DNA from: Ruminococcus gauvreauii
Lineage (GTDB): Bacteria; Bacillota; Clostridia; Lachnospirales; Lachnospiraceae
NCBI RefSeq assembly: GCF_025151995.1
Contig: NZ_CP102290.1
Location: forward strand, 2,976,001-3,040,000
DNA: 64,000 nucleotides
Direction of reading: 5' to 3'
The notes beneath the pieces are model-generated. The model had not been told where the DNA came from and ran no database searches. It worked only from the letters and a program-made list of their open reading frames with translations. This document shows positions 40,574-48,590 of this stretch, piece by piece. Each line of letters starts with the position of its first letter. Positions within the stretch are counted from its first letter, which is position 1. The position numbers were made by a program, and so were the translations under genes.

Positions 40574-42604
40574 ATGATGCTGAAGAAAACCATTTGTCCA
40601 TATGATTGTCCTGCATCCTGCGGACTGCTCGCGGAAACTGACGGAGACAGGATATACCGTATGATTGGAGACCCGGATCATCCGGCGACGCGCGGCGTAA
40701 TCTGTGCGAAAGTGAGAGGATATGTGAAATCGCTTTATCACAGGGAGCGTCTTCTTCGGCCGATGAAAAGGAATGGAAGGAAAGGGAGCGGAGAATTCGT
40801 TCCGATATCCTGGGAGGAGGCGGCGGACCTCATCGCCCTGCGGTTTGGGTGTATCATTAAGAAAGAGGGTCCGCAGGCGATCCTTCCGGCTGTCTATTCC
40901 GGTGTCATGAGCGATATCCAGAGATTTTGCGGACACGCGTTTTTCAATTACATGGGGGCGTCCGAGCTGGTGATGAGTCTGTGTTCGTCGGCAAAAGGGG
41001 AGGGCTATGCACAGGTGATGGGAAAGACTCCGTCCCTTGATCCGGGGGAACTCAGAGACAGTGACTGTGTCCTCGTGTGGGGGTGTAATGCCGCAGCCAC
41101 ACGGATTCACAGCATGGCGGATCTTGTAAACGGTAAAAAACAGGGGAAGAAGATCATTCTGATCGACACGTACGAGAACCCGACGGCGCGGGTTGCTGAC
41201 GAAGTGGTGCTGATCCGGCCTGGAACGGACGGAGCGCTTGCGCTGTCCCTGATGCAGGTGCTGGTGGAAGAAGGGCTGGCAGATATGCTGTTTCTGGAGG
41301 AGGAGACTGTGGGAGCCGGTGAACTGATCGGGACACTTGGAGATTATACGCCGGAGCGCACGGAAAAAATCACGGGGATTCCTGCCGGGCGGGTGAGAAA
41401 ACTGGCAAGGGCATATGCCGCCGCACAGGCGCCGTCCGTTTTGCTGGGGAGCGGTCTTTCCAGACATCGAAACGGGGCGATGGCGGTACGGCTGATCACC
41501 ATCCTTCCTGCATTTGTGGGCGCCTGGAAGTACAGAGGAGGAGGGATTTGCGGGTGCATGGTCTCGGGCGGCGAAGTGTTCCGGATGGACCTTATTCGGA
41601 GACCGGATTTTCGGGAAACGCCGGGAAGGAAGATCAATATCAATCAGCTGGCGTCTGCTCTGGCAGGGGATATTCAGGGGTCTCCGATTAAAGGGCTGTA
41701 CGTATACGGTCTGAATCCGGCCAATACGGTTTCCAATCAAAAAAAACTTCTGGAGGGGCTTGCGAGAGAAGATCTGTTTACTGTCGTGCATGAACGTTTT
41801 ATGACGGATACCGCCAGGTATGCGGATGTTTTGCTGCCCGCTGCATTTTCAGTGGAGCAATCGGATGTTTACCGGTCGTACGGCTATTTTACAGCGGGGT
41901 ATGCAGAGAAAATCGTCGAACCTGCGGGTGAGTGTAAGAGCAATTGGGATACGTTTCGTCTGCTGGCAGGCGCCATGGGGTATCGGAATTCTTATTTTGA
42001 AAAGACTGAAGCGGAAATGGTTCAGAAAGTACTGAGAGAGGCGGGAAGTTTTCTGAGAGAGCGTCCGGCGGATGAATGGGAAAGGATACAGGGCGGAGGC
42101 AGCATCTCGTTTCCGGAGGCGGATCACCAGATATACCGCACGAAAAGCGGAAAAATAGAGATTGTAAACCGGGAAGCGGAAATTCCGGTTCCGATGTACC
42201 TGCAGGCGGAGGAGGATGGCTACCCACTGCATCTGGTATCGGGACCTTCGGTGCATACACTGAACAGCACGTTCGGGGAGCGCGCAGATCTCAGGGCGCG
42301 CAGAGGCGTAATGTCGCTTCTCGTTCACCCAGAGGACGCAGAAATGCGTAATATCAGGGATGGGGAACGTGTTTTGTGCTTTAATGACCTGGCGGAGGTG
42401 GAATTTCAGGCGGAAGTGACGGTGCGGGTAAAAAAAGGTACGGTGATAGCAGAGGGGGTATATGACATCGCTCATTCCCTCAATGGATTGACAGTCAATG
42501 CGCTGCATCATGAGCGTCTGTCGGACTGTGGAGCGGCTACAACCCTGAATGATAACACGGTGGATATCCGCCCGGCAGGAGCAGCCGTGGATATTCCAAA
42601 CTGA
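40574..42604 (+). CDS. Molybdopterin-dependent oxidoreductase (orphan catalytic subunit)
   Basis: Bis-MGD molybdo- or tungstoenzyme of 676 residues. N-terminal 4Fe-4S motif C8-x3-C12-x3-C16-x27-C44 is complete. The Mo-binding segment SLCSSAKGEGYAQVMG (about 134-150) offers a cysteine ligand of the polysulfide/thiosulfate/tetrathionate-reductase type, and the C-terminal MGD-binding domain (AVTFR-type beta barrel) ends DIPN. There is no twin-arginine signal, so it is cytoplasmic, and no NrfD, ferredoxin or FdhD gene is beside it. It therefore needs electron partners from elsewhere. Substrate undetermined. GTGs and ATGs near 40574 were compared; ATG 40574 has AGGAGGGAATTCT upstream. Confidence 0.87.
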   Translation: MMLKKTICPYDCPASCGLLAETDGDRIYRMIGDPDHPATRGVICAKVRGYVKSLYHRERLLRPMKRNGRKGSGEFVPISWEEAADLIALRFGCIIKKEGPQAILPAVYSGVMSDIQRFCGHAFFNYMGASELVMSLCSSAKGEGYAQVMGKTPSLDPGELRDSDCVLVWGCNAAATRIHSMADLVNGKKQGKKIILIDTYENPTARVADEVVLIRPGTDGALALSLMQVLVEEGLADMLFLEEETVGAGELIGTLGDYTPERTEKITGIPAGRVRKLARAYAAAQAPSVLLGSGLSRHRNGAMAVRLITILPAFVGAWKYRGGGICGCMVSGGEVFRMDLIRRPDFRETPGRKININQLASALAGDIQGSPIKGLYVYGLNPANTVSNQKKLLEGLAREDLFTVVHERFMTDTARYADVLLPAAFSVEQSDVYRSYGYFTAGYAEKIVEPAGECKSNWDTFRLLAGAMGYRNSYFEKTEAEMVQKVLREAGSFLRERPADEWERIQGGGSISFPEADHQIYRTKSGKIEIVNREAEIPVPMYLQAEEDGYPLHLVSGPSVHTLNSTFGERADLRARRGVMSLLVHPEDAEMRNIRDGERVLCFNDLAEVEFQAEVTVRVKKGTVIAEGVYDIAHSLNGLTVNALHHERLSDCGAATTLNDNTVDIRPAGAAVDIPN

Positions 42605-42641
42605 TATAGCCCTGGTGATAGAATACATGGACACAGAACCC

Positions 42642-42663
42642 GCATCTACTATATAATAGATGC
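42642..42663 (+). promoter_or_regulatory. Inverted repeat with a -10-like element before the AstE-like gene
   Basis: GCATCTA 42642-42648 and TAGATGC 42657-42663 flank TATAAT (42652-42657). A matching -35 is not evident. Confidence 0.35.
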
Positions 42664-42686
42664 AGTAAATAAGGGAGAGGCGGATT

Positions 42687-43697
42687 ATGAACATGAAAGA
42701 ACAACAGACGGAATACTTTGAGCTGCAGGAACTGCGTGTCAAAAGGGGAGAAAAGCAAAACGGCCGCCTGCATGTGGACGGAACCCCGTATGTACTTCAT
42801 GCGACAGTGCTCTGTGGTGAGCGCCCCGGAAAGACACTGCTTTTGACGGCGGGTGTCCACAGCTGTGAATATGTAGGAATCCAGACTCTGATGGAAATGG
42901 CAGGAAAATTGGAACCTGCGCAGATCATCGGGAATGTTATCATTATTCCGGTCGTGAACAGAACCGGATTTGAGACGAGAAGACCCACAGTAGTCCCCGA
43001 GGACGAGAAGAATCTGAACCGGGCTTTTCCGGGGAATCCGGAAGGGACGGCGTCTCAGAAACTTGCCTGGTACATGGAACGGGAACTGTTTTCGAAGGCA
43101 GATTACTATGTAGATCTCCATTCCGGAGGGATATATGAGGAACTCCAGCCTTATGTATATTACGTGGGAAATTGTCCGGATGAAATTTCGATGGAGGCGC
43201 AGCGGGCTGCTGCTGCGGTAGATGTGCCGTTCATGGTCAGGTCGTCTGCATCGACGGGGGCCTATAATTATGCGGGGCTTCTGGGTGTTCCCAGCATCTT
43301 AATTGAGCGCGGAGACTCTGGACGATGGAGTGAGGAGGAGGTACGTGCAAATGTCCGGGATCTGCTTAACATCATGAGATGCTGGGGAGTCATGGATGGG
43401 GAGCCGCTGATGCCTCTGACGGAACCGTACCGGCTGGAAAATCCGGTGTACCATCAATGTTATGAATCCGGGTTTTGGTATCCGCGCGTGGAAGCCGGGC
43501 AGAGGATTCTCCGGGGACAGGTGCTCGGAGAGATTCACGGCTATCATGGAGAATTGCTGGAGACATGTGTGGCGGAACATGACGGCAATGTACTTTATCT
43601 GACGAAGACGCTGTGGGTTGATAAAAGTGTGGAAGTGGTAACGTATGCGAGAATCTGCAGCTGCTGCGGGCGTGAGCAGTGCATAAATGATAATTAA
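42687..43697 (+). CDS. AstE/aspartoacylase (M14) family zinc hydrolase
   Basis: Zinc hydrolase of 336 residues. The metal motif H58-S-C-E61 (TAGVHSCEYVGIQTL) and the later histidine in VDLHSGG (about 150), with NLNRAFPGNPEG, define the succinylglutamate desuccinylase/aspartoacylase family, which removes acyl groups from amino acids. The C-terminus carries cysteines (CSCCGREQC) that are unusual for the family and may bind zinc. ATG 42687 with GGGAGAGGCGGATT upstream. It follows the oxidoreductase by 82 bases; functional links are unclear. Confidence 0.85.
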   Translation: MNMKEQQTEYFELQELRVKRGEKQNGRLHVDGTPYVLHATVLCGERPGKTLLLTAGVHSCEYVGIQTLMEMAGKLEPAQIIGNVIIIPVVNRTGFETRRPTVVPEDEKNLNRAFPGNPEGTASQKLAWYMERELFSKADYYVDLHSGGIYEELQPYVYYVGNCPDEISMEAQRAAAAVDVPFMVRSSASTGAYNYAGLLGVPSILIERGDSGRWSEEEVRANVRDLLNIMRCWGVMDGEPLMPLTEPYRLENPVYHQCYESGFWYPRVEAGQRILRGQVLGEIHGYHGELLETCVAEHDGNVLYLTKTLWVDKSVEVVTYARICSCCGREQCINDN

Positions 43698-43710
43698 TGA
43701 AGAAAACCAG

Positions 43711-43748
43711 GATGGCGGTTGTATATTATGTACAGCTGCCATCTTTTT
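43711..43748 (+). terminator. Terminator after the AstE-like gene
   Basis: A 14-base stem, GATGGCGGTTGTAT / GTACAGCTGCCATC (one G-U, one mismatch), then TTTTT. It isolates the upstream genes from the carbohydrate island. Confidence 0.85.
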
Positions 43749-43882
43749 GGTGCACAGCCTGCGGAAAGGAAACCACCTCCAATTGCAAGAATTATAAACT
43801 CCTCAAAAATAACGGAGAAAAGAAGTAGATTTCGATGGGTTTATCAAGCAGGATATCTGTAGTCGAAAAGCGCGTTTCATCC

Positions 43883-43957
43883 TATAATGTATTTAACAAC
43901 AGGGGATAACACAAACGGCAGTCAGACAAAGGATGATTAAATGCTGTGTTATCTGAC
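43883..43957 (+). promoter_or_regulatory. Leader with -10 box and alternative hairpins
   Basis: TATAAT at 43883-43888 has only a poor -35. Downstream, GATAACAC (43905-43912) can pair with GTGTTATC (43946-43953), while GTCAGA (43921-43926) can pair with TCTGAC (43952-43957); the two pairings share bases and exclude each other. The rest of 43749-43986 shows no gene. Confidence 0.4.
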
Positions 43958-43986
43958 TTTGTAAGAATTATTAAGGAGGCAGTCAG

Positions 43987-44808
43987 GTGAAGAACTGGAA
44001 ATATGCGATATCTTCCGCAGACGATGCACCTTCTACCGCTCCGATCCTTTTGAAGGGAAATGTGTGTGATAATCTTAAGAAAGCCGCAGAACTCGGCTAT
44101 CAGGCAATTGAAGTACATACAAGACCGGATGAGGAATTTGATTACGAGGCCATCAAAAAGGCAGAAGAAACATATGGTGCCAAGGTCGGAATGATCATCA
44201 CAGGGCGTCTGAACACAGAAGGAATGTGCAGTCTGATCGATGACAGACCATATGTGATGAACACCGCAGTGACAGAGATGCAGCGTTACATCGACATGGC
44301 GCAGAAGATGAAAGCAGATATCGTAATCGGATGGGTGAAGGGCAATGTTCCCGCCGGCGGAAACCGTAAAAAGTATATCGACCGCCTTGCAAGAAACTTA
44401 AGAGTGCTTGCGGCATATGCGAAAGAGCGGAACGTAAAACTGAATCTGGAAGTGATCAACCGGTATGAAGTGAACATTTTTACAACGGCCGATGAGACAA
44501 TGAGATTTCTGGAAGAGTATCAGATTGATAATCTCTATGTTCACCTTGATACATTCCACATGGGAATCGATGAGTGTGACCCTGTAAAGGCGATAGAACG
44601 GTGCGCGGGACACATCGGATATTTTCATCTGGCGGATAATTCCAGAAGATATCCGGGAACGGGACAGTTTGATTTCGTGAAAATCCTGAAGGCACTGGAG
44701 ACAGCAGGATACGACGGGTACCTGTCAGTGGAATGCCTGCCGTGGCCGGACGAACTGGAAGCGGCAAAACAGGCGATTGCCTATATGAAACAAGTGGAGC
44801 AAAATTAA
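43987..44808 (+). CDS. Sugar phosphate isomerase/epimerase, TIM-barrel family
   Basis: AP-endonuclease-2/xylose-isomerase-like TIM barrel of 273 residues. Candidate metal ligands are Glu in KLNLEVINRYE, Asp in YVHLDTFHMG, His in YFHLADN and Glu in LSVECLP, the E-D-H-E set seen in D-tagatose/D-psicose 3-epimerases and IolE/IolI-like proteins. This predicts a ketose epimerase, isomerase or inosose dehydratase step. GTG 43987 with AAGGAGGCAGTCAG upstream. It opens an operon with a creatininase-family gene and two zinc dehydrogenases. The exact substrate cannot be read. Confidence 0.88.
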   Translation: MKNWKYAISSADDAPSTAPILLKGNVCDNLKKAAELGYQAIEVHTRPDEEFDYEAIKKAEETYGAKVGMIITGRLNTEGMCSLIDDRPYVMNTAVTEMQRYIDMAQKMKADIVIGWVKGNVPAGGNRKKYIDRLARNLRVLAAYAKERNVKLNLEVINRYEVNIFTTADETMRFLEEYQIDNLYVHLDTFHMGIDECDPVKAIERCAGHIGYFHLADNSRRYPGTGQFDFVKILKALETAGYDGYLSVECLPWPDELEAAKQAIAYMKQVEQN

Positions 44809-44849
44809 AATTAACTATAAAACCTATCAATAAAGGAGGAAAAAGAATT

Positions 44850-45812
44850 ATGTCTAAATGGCAAATCCCGGCAACTGGCGGCAACATGGAGGCCCCTAAT
44901 GGTATTTACTACCAGAACATGACAAACAAAGAAGTGGCAGAACGCTTAAAAACAAACGATGTTATCCTGATTCCTGTTGGCTCTACAGAGAACCATGGAC
45001 CATCTGCTCCTTACGGAGAAGATACATACCTTGACACACGTCTCTGTGAGCAGGTTGCAAAAGCGACTGGCTGTACAGTGGCACAGCCGATCTGGTATGG
45101 CTCTCATCCATATCATCACCTGGGACAGAAAGGTACGATCATGATTCCGGAAGAAATCCTTGCCGACTATCTGTGCTATGTATTCGCAGGATTCTGGAAC
45201 ACCGGTTTCCGCAAAATGATCGTTGTTAACGGACATGGACAGGATTATGTAATTCCGCTGGCTATCCATAAATTCGGTAAGAAATTCCAGGTTCCCGGCA
45301 TTATCCTTTACACACACTTCTGGAATGCAGCAAAAGAGCAGCTGGATACCAAAGAAGGCGGCGGCCCATACGATACACCGTTTATCCATGCAGACGAAGT
45401 AGAACAGTCCTGGTGTCTGGGTCTGTTCCCGGAACTGATCAAGAGAGGCGAGGAAGTGGAGACCAAAGCATATCCGCTGCTGCCTCCGGGACATATCAAC
45501 AACTCCGCAGAGCGCGGCGTAGGACCGATCAAATGGTACAACGCATTTGGCTCCTGTGCAATGGAATGTATCGTACAGCCGGAAGGCGTTATCGGAAATC
45601 CGAAGCTGGCTGATGCTGAAAAAGCACGTGAAGGAATTGAGAGAACATTGAACTACCTGGAAAAACTGGTGAATGATATTCTCGAAAAATATCCGGCAGG
45701 AGAGCTTCCGCCAATCGATATGATGACTCAGAGAAAGAGAGAAGACATCGAAGCCGTTATCAAAGGCCCGAACGAGCCAGGCGGACGTCATATCTATACA
45801 CTGACATACTAA
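44850..45812 (+). CDS. Creatininase-family metal hydrolase
   Basis: A 320-residue protein with the creatininase pattern: ILIPVGSTENHGPSAPYGEDTYLD near residues 45-68 (Glu, His and Asp metal ligands), VNGHGQD (about 128) and a late glutamate. Members hydrolyse creatinine, mycofactocin peptide, or cyclic carbonyl compounds. I recall that the inositol pathway of Thermotoga includes a metal hydrolase acting on diketo-inositol after a scyllo-inosose dehydrogenase, and a dehydrogenase of that type lies 1.2 kb downstream here; whether that hydrolase belongs to this family must be checked. ATG 44850 with AAAGGAGG upstream; the frame from 44733 is a shadow. Confidence 0.85.
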   Translation: MSKWQIPATGGNMEAPNGIYYQNMTNKEVAERLKTNDVILIPVGSTENHGPSAPYGEDTYLDTRLCEQVAKATGCTVAQPIWYGSHPYHHLGQKGTIMIPEEILADYLCYVFAGFWNTGFRKMIVVNGHGQDYVIPLAIHKFGKKFQVPGIILYTHFWNAAKEQLDTKEGGGPYDTPFIHADEVEQSWCLGLFPELIKRGEEVETKAYPLLPPGHINNSAERGVGPIKWYNAFGSCAMECIVQPEGVIGNPKLADAEKAREGIERTLNYLEKLVNDILEKYPAGELPPIDMMTQRKREDIEAVIKGPNEPGGRHIYTLTY

Positions 45813-45824
45813 TTGGAATCATAT

Positions 45825-45851
45825 GGCCTGGACAGCTCGGGCTGTCCGGCC
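45825..45851 (+). other. Intercistronic hairpin
   Basis: GGCC-T-GGACAGC (45825-45836) pairs with GCTGTCC-GGCC (45841-45851), loop TCGG. There is no T run. A stable stem between cistrons, likely a processing or stability element. Confidence 0.7.
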
Positions 45852-45893
45852 GAACATATAAATAATGAAAGTTAAAAATGGAGGATTAGAATT

Positions 45894-46949
45894 ATGAAAT
45901 GTAAACAGGCGTTTATGTATGGACCGCATGACCTTAGAATCGAAGAAGTTGAGCTTCCGCCGCTTCGCGATGACCAGATACTGATTAAACTTGTTGCCTG
46001 CGGCATCTGCCAGTCTGACGTAGAGTGCTTCGAAGGCGAGTCTGCAGAAGGACGTTATGACCTTGGTCCTTATACTCCAGGTCACGAGTGGGTAGGAAGA
46101 GCTGTTGAACTTGGTAAAAGTGTAACTTCTGTAAAGATCGGCGATAAAGTTGTCGGTGACTGTGTAATCCCATGCCATCAGTGTGCAAACTGTAAAGATG
46201 GAAAAATGTCATCAGCATGCCTGAATATGCGCGAGGTTGGTTTCCGTCCGGACTCTCCTGGAGGATTCGGCGAATACATGATTCTTGAAGAAGCTTATAC
46301 TCATGTTATTCCGGAAGACTGGTCAAACGAAGTTGGTATCTTTGTAGAGAACTTCAACGTTGGTTACTGGGGCGTTTGGGGCAACGGATGTAATCCGGAT
46401 GCTTCCGATACATGTGTTATCATCGGCGGAGGCCCGATCGGCTGTTCTGCATCCATGGTATGTGCAACATCAGGAGCTACCGTAATCGTTGTTGATCCGG
46501 TAGAATCCAGAAGAGAAAATGCAATGAAATATGGCGCAACTTATACGGTTGATCCGACTGCAGGAGATGTTGAGCAGATGATCAAAGACCTCACAAACGG
46601 CCGCGGAGCAGACGTAGTGATCGAGTGCTCAGGAAATGACATCGGTATTGCTTCTCTGTTTGATATCGCCGGACACAGCGCAAGAGTTGGTGTGGTTGGA
46701 CACTCCATCGGAAGAAAAGTACCGGTTGAGATCGGTAAGACAATCTGGAAAACTCTGCATATCGCGGGCAGCGGCGGAACAACAAACTGGTTCCCGAGAA
46801 CGATCCGCTTCATGTCCAAGATTAAAGATAAATATGATTTTGAAGAGCTTGTATCTCATTACTACAAATTCGAGGATCTTGCCGAAGCTATGGAAATGGC
46901 AAGAAACAAAGCTGTCGCTCGTAAGGTTATGTTAACCTTCGATGAATAA
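45894..46949 (+). CDS. Zinc-dependent medium-chain dehydrogenase
   Basis: MDR-family alcohol/polyol dehydrogenase of 351 residues. Catalytic zinc ligands appear in ACGICQSDVE (Cys) and PGHEWVGR (His-Glu), structural zinc in CHQCANCKDGKMSSAC (C-x2-C-x2-C-x7-C) and the NAD-binding GGGPIGCSASM (about 183). It resembles sorbitol/threonine/xylitol-type enzymes. ATG 45894 with TGGAGGATTAGAATT upstream. Flanked by hairpins at 45825 and 46971, within the cyclitol/sugar operon; a role in oxidising a polyol or reducing a keto acid intermediate is inferred. Confidence 0.9.
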   Translation: MKCKQAFMYGPHDLRIEEVELPPLRDDQILIKLVACGICQSDVECFEGESAEGRYDLGPYTPGHEWVGRAVELGKSVTSVKIGDKVVGDCVIPCHQCANCKDGKMSSACLNMREVGFRPDSPGGFGEYMILEEAYTHVIPEDWSNEVGIFVENFNVGYWGVWGNGCNPDASDTCVIIGGGPIGCSASMVCATSGATVIVVDPVESRRENAMKYGATYTVDPTAGDVEQMIKDLTNGRGADVVIECSGNDIGIASLFDIAGHSARVGVVGHSIGRKVPVEIGKTIWKTLHIAGSGGTTNWFPRTIRFMSKIKDKYDFEELVSHYYKFEDLAEAMEMARNKAVARKVMLTFDE

Positions 46950-46970
46950 ATCCTACTACCTTTTACCTTT

Positions 46971-47000
46971 TGCCGGGCACCCCGAAAGGGATGTCCGGCA
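46971..47000 (+). other. Intercistronic hairpin
   Basis: TGCCGGGCA / TGTCCGGCA (one G-U pair) with inner CCC-GAAA-GGG, a stable GNRA-type tetraloop. It sits between the two dehydrogenase genes with no T run. Confidence 0.7.
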
Positions 47001-47036
47001 TAAAATCCAATAAGAAAAACGTAAAGGAGCAAGAAT

Positions 47037-48212
47037 ATGAGAGCGTTTTATGTAGAAGCAGATTTTCAGCCCAAGGAAGGCTATCGTTTATCAGAGCGTG
47101 AATCCAGCACAGGCCGTGCACTTCGCGGAAATCAGATCTGGAAAGATATCCGTGGCTCTGTAACAGATCGTCCGGAACCTGTCTGCGGCGAGAACCAGGT
47201 AAAGATTAAAGTCGGTGCAGCAGGAATCTGCGGTACAGATGCACATCTTCTGAGAAAAGATGATATGGGATATTCCATGTATGACGGACATTCCAAATAT
47301 CCGATCATTACAGGACACGAGTTCGCCGGTGAGATCGTGGAAGTGGGCAAAAATGTTAAGAAACTGAAAGTCGGCGATCTGGTTTCTGTTGAATCCATGC
47401 ACTGGTGCGGTGAGTGTGATGCATGCCGCCGCGGTATGTTCAATCAGTGTAAAGAGCTGGAAGAGCCGGGACTTACATATGATGGCGGATTTGCTGAGTA
47501 TGCAACCGTACATGCAAAATACTGCTATAAATTAAATGATATTATGAATTACTATGGCGGCGATAAGATGACGGCATTTGAGCTGGGCGCTATGATCGAG
47601 CCGACAGGTGTTGCCTATAATGGTCTGTTTGTGCGCGGCGGCGGTATCCGTCCGGGCGGACACGTTGTAGTATTTGGTGCTGGTCCGATCGGACTTTCGG
47701 CGATTTCTCTGATGAAGACTGCCGGAGCAGCGAAACTGATCGCATTTGAAAGCATTCCTGAGCGTGTAGAACTGGCTAAGGCATGTGGAGCAGACTATGT
47801 CTTTGATCCGACATCCTTCAAGAGCGCAGAGGACCAGGCGGAAATGCTGATGGATCTCACAAACGGAGCGGGTGTCTCCATGTTTGCTGAGTGCGCAGGC
47901 GCTACTAAATTTACGTATCCTGTTATGGCAAAATCTCTGGCAATCGGCGGTAAGACTGTACAGATTGGTCACACGGTAGGTTTGACACCGGTAGATATCT
48001 ACGGATGGCAGTGGAATGCAGCGAGCATCTCCGGATCCAACGGACAGTCCGGACAGGGCATCTACCCGGATGTTATCGCACTGATGGCATCAGGACGCAT
48101 TGATATGCGTAAAATGGTAACAGGACGCTTTAACCTGGAAGACATTGAAGAAGGCATGAAGATCACTGCAGGTAAAGTTCTGGTATCAACAGAGTATCCA
48201 AGACTGAAATAA
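47037..48212 (+). CDS. Zinc dehydrogenase resembling scyllo-inosose dehydrogenase
   Basis: A 391-residue MDR protein. The zinc ligands are in GICGTDAHLLRKDD and TGHEFAGE, with structural CGECDACRRGMFNQC. The longer-than-usual N-terminus (about 60 residues before GICG) and the blocks EPTGVAYNGLFVRGGGIRPG and VVFGAGPIGLSAISLMKTAGAAK closely recall the Thermotoga scyllo-inosose 3-dehydrogenase (IolM) as I remember it. It is therefore a candidate for oxidising a keto-inositol to a diketo compound. ATG 47037 with AAAGGAGCAAGAAT upstream. A terminator hairpin follows at 48265. Substrate is inference. Confidence 0.87.
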   Translation: MRAFYVEADFQPKEGYRLSERESSTGRALRGNQIWKDIRGSVTDRPEPVCGENQVKIKVGAAGICGTDAHLLRKDDMGYSMYDGHSKYPIITGHEFAGEIVEVGKNVKKLKVGDLVSVESMHWCGECDACRRGMFNQCKELEEPGLTYDGGFAEYATVHAKYCYKLNDIMNYYGGDKMTAFELGAMIEPTGVAYNGLFVRGGGIRPGGHVVVFGAGPIGLSAISLMKTAGAAKLIAFESIPERVELAKACGADYVFDPTSFKSAEDQAEMLMDLTNGAGVSMFAECAGATKFTYPVMAKSLAIGGKTVQIGHTVGLTPVDIYGWQWNAASISGSNGQSGQGIYPDVIALMASGRIDMRKMVTGRFNLEDIEEGMKITAGKVLVSTEYPRLK

Positions 48213-48264
48213 AATAATTGACGAAATATTCTATCCTTATCCTTAAATCCTTAAAATAAGATGT

Positions 48265-48309
48265 AAAAGAAGCGTTCCTGCGAAGCTGGTCTTCAGGGGC
48301 GCTTCTTTT
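48265..48309 (+). terminator. Terminator of the dehydrogenase operon
   Basis: AAAAGAAGCG / CGCTTCTTTT outer stem with inner CCTG/CAGG, T-rich end. The following 48310-48590 stretch is A-rich and has a TATAAT at 48526-48531 without a good -35, the probable start for the UroD-family gene. Confidence 0.75.
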
Positions 48310-48590
48310 CTGTATAAAGCGAATGACGGGACAAATGATGCGGAGCGTCACAAAGAGTACAGAAAATGAAAAAAACAATGGGAAAAGAACAGAAAGGCCG
48401 CAAAGGAATGAGGCGTTTTTGAGCGCGCTTCATAATGTACATAAAATCAAAAAAGTGCAAAGGTATTTACGAAAATCAAGGAAATACAAAGCAGAATATC
48501 CATAGCAAAAACATGATTCCCGGGATATAATACGGTTGTATCGATGCTTAAGGACGAAACGAAAAAATATAAGAGCAAAGAGGGAATATT

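Noticed and set aside
40559..41791. 410-codon open frame on the minus strand
   Set aside because: It lies fully antisense to the molybdopterin oxidoreductase gene, has no ribosome site and has an Arg/His/Pro-rich, low-quality translation typical of a codon-bias shadow.
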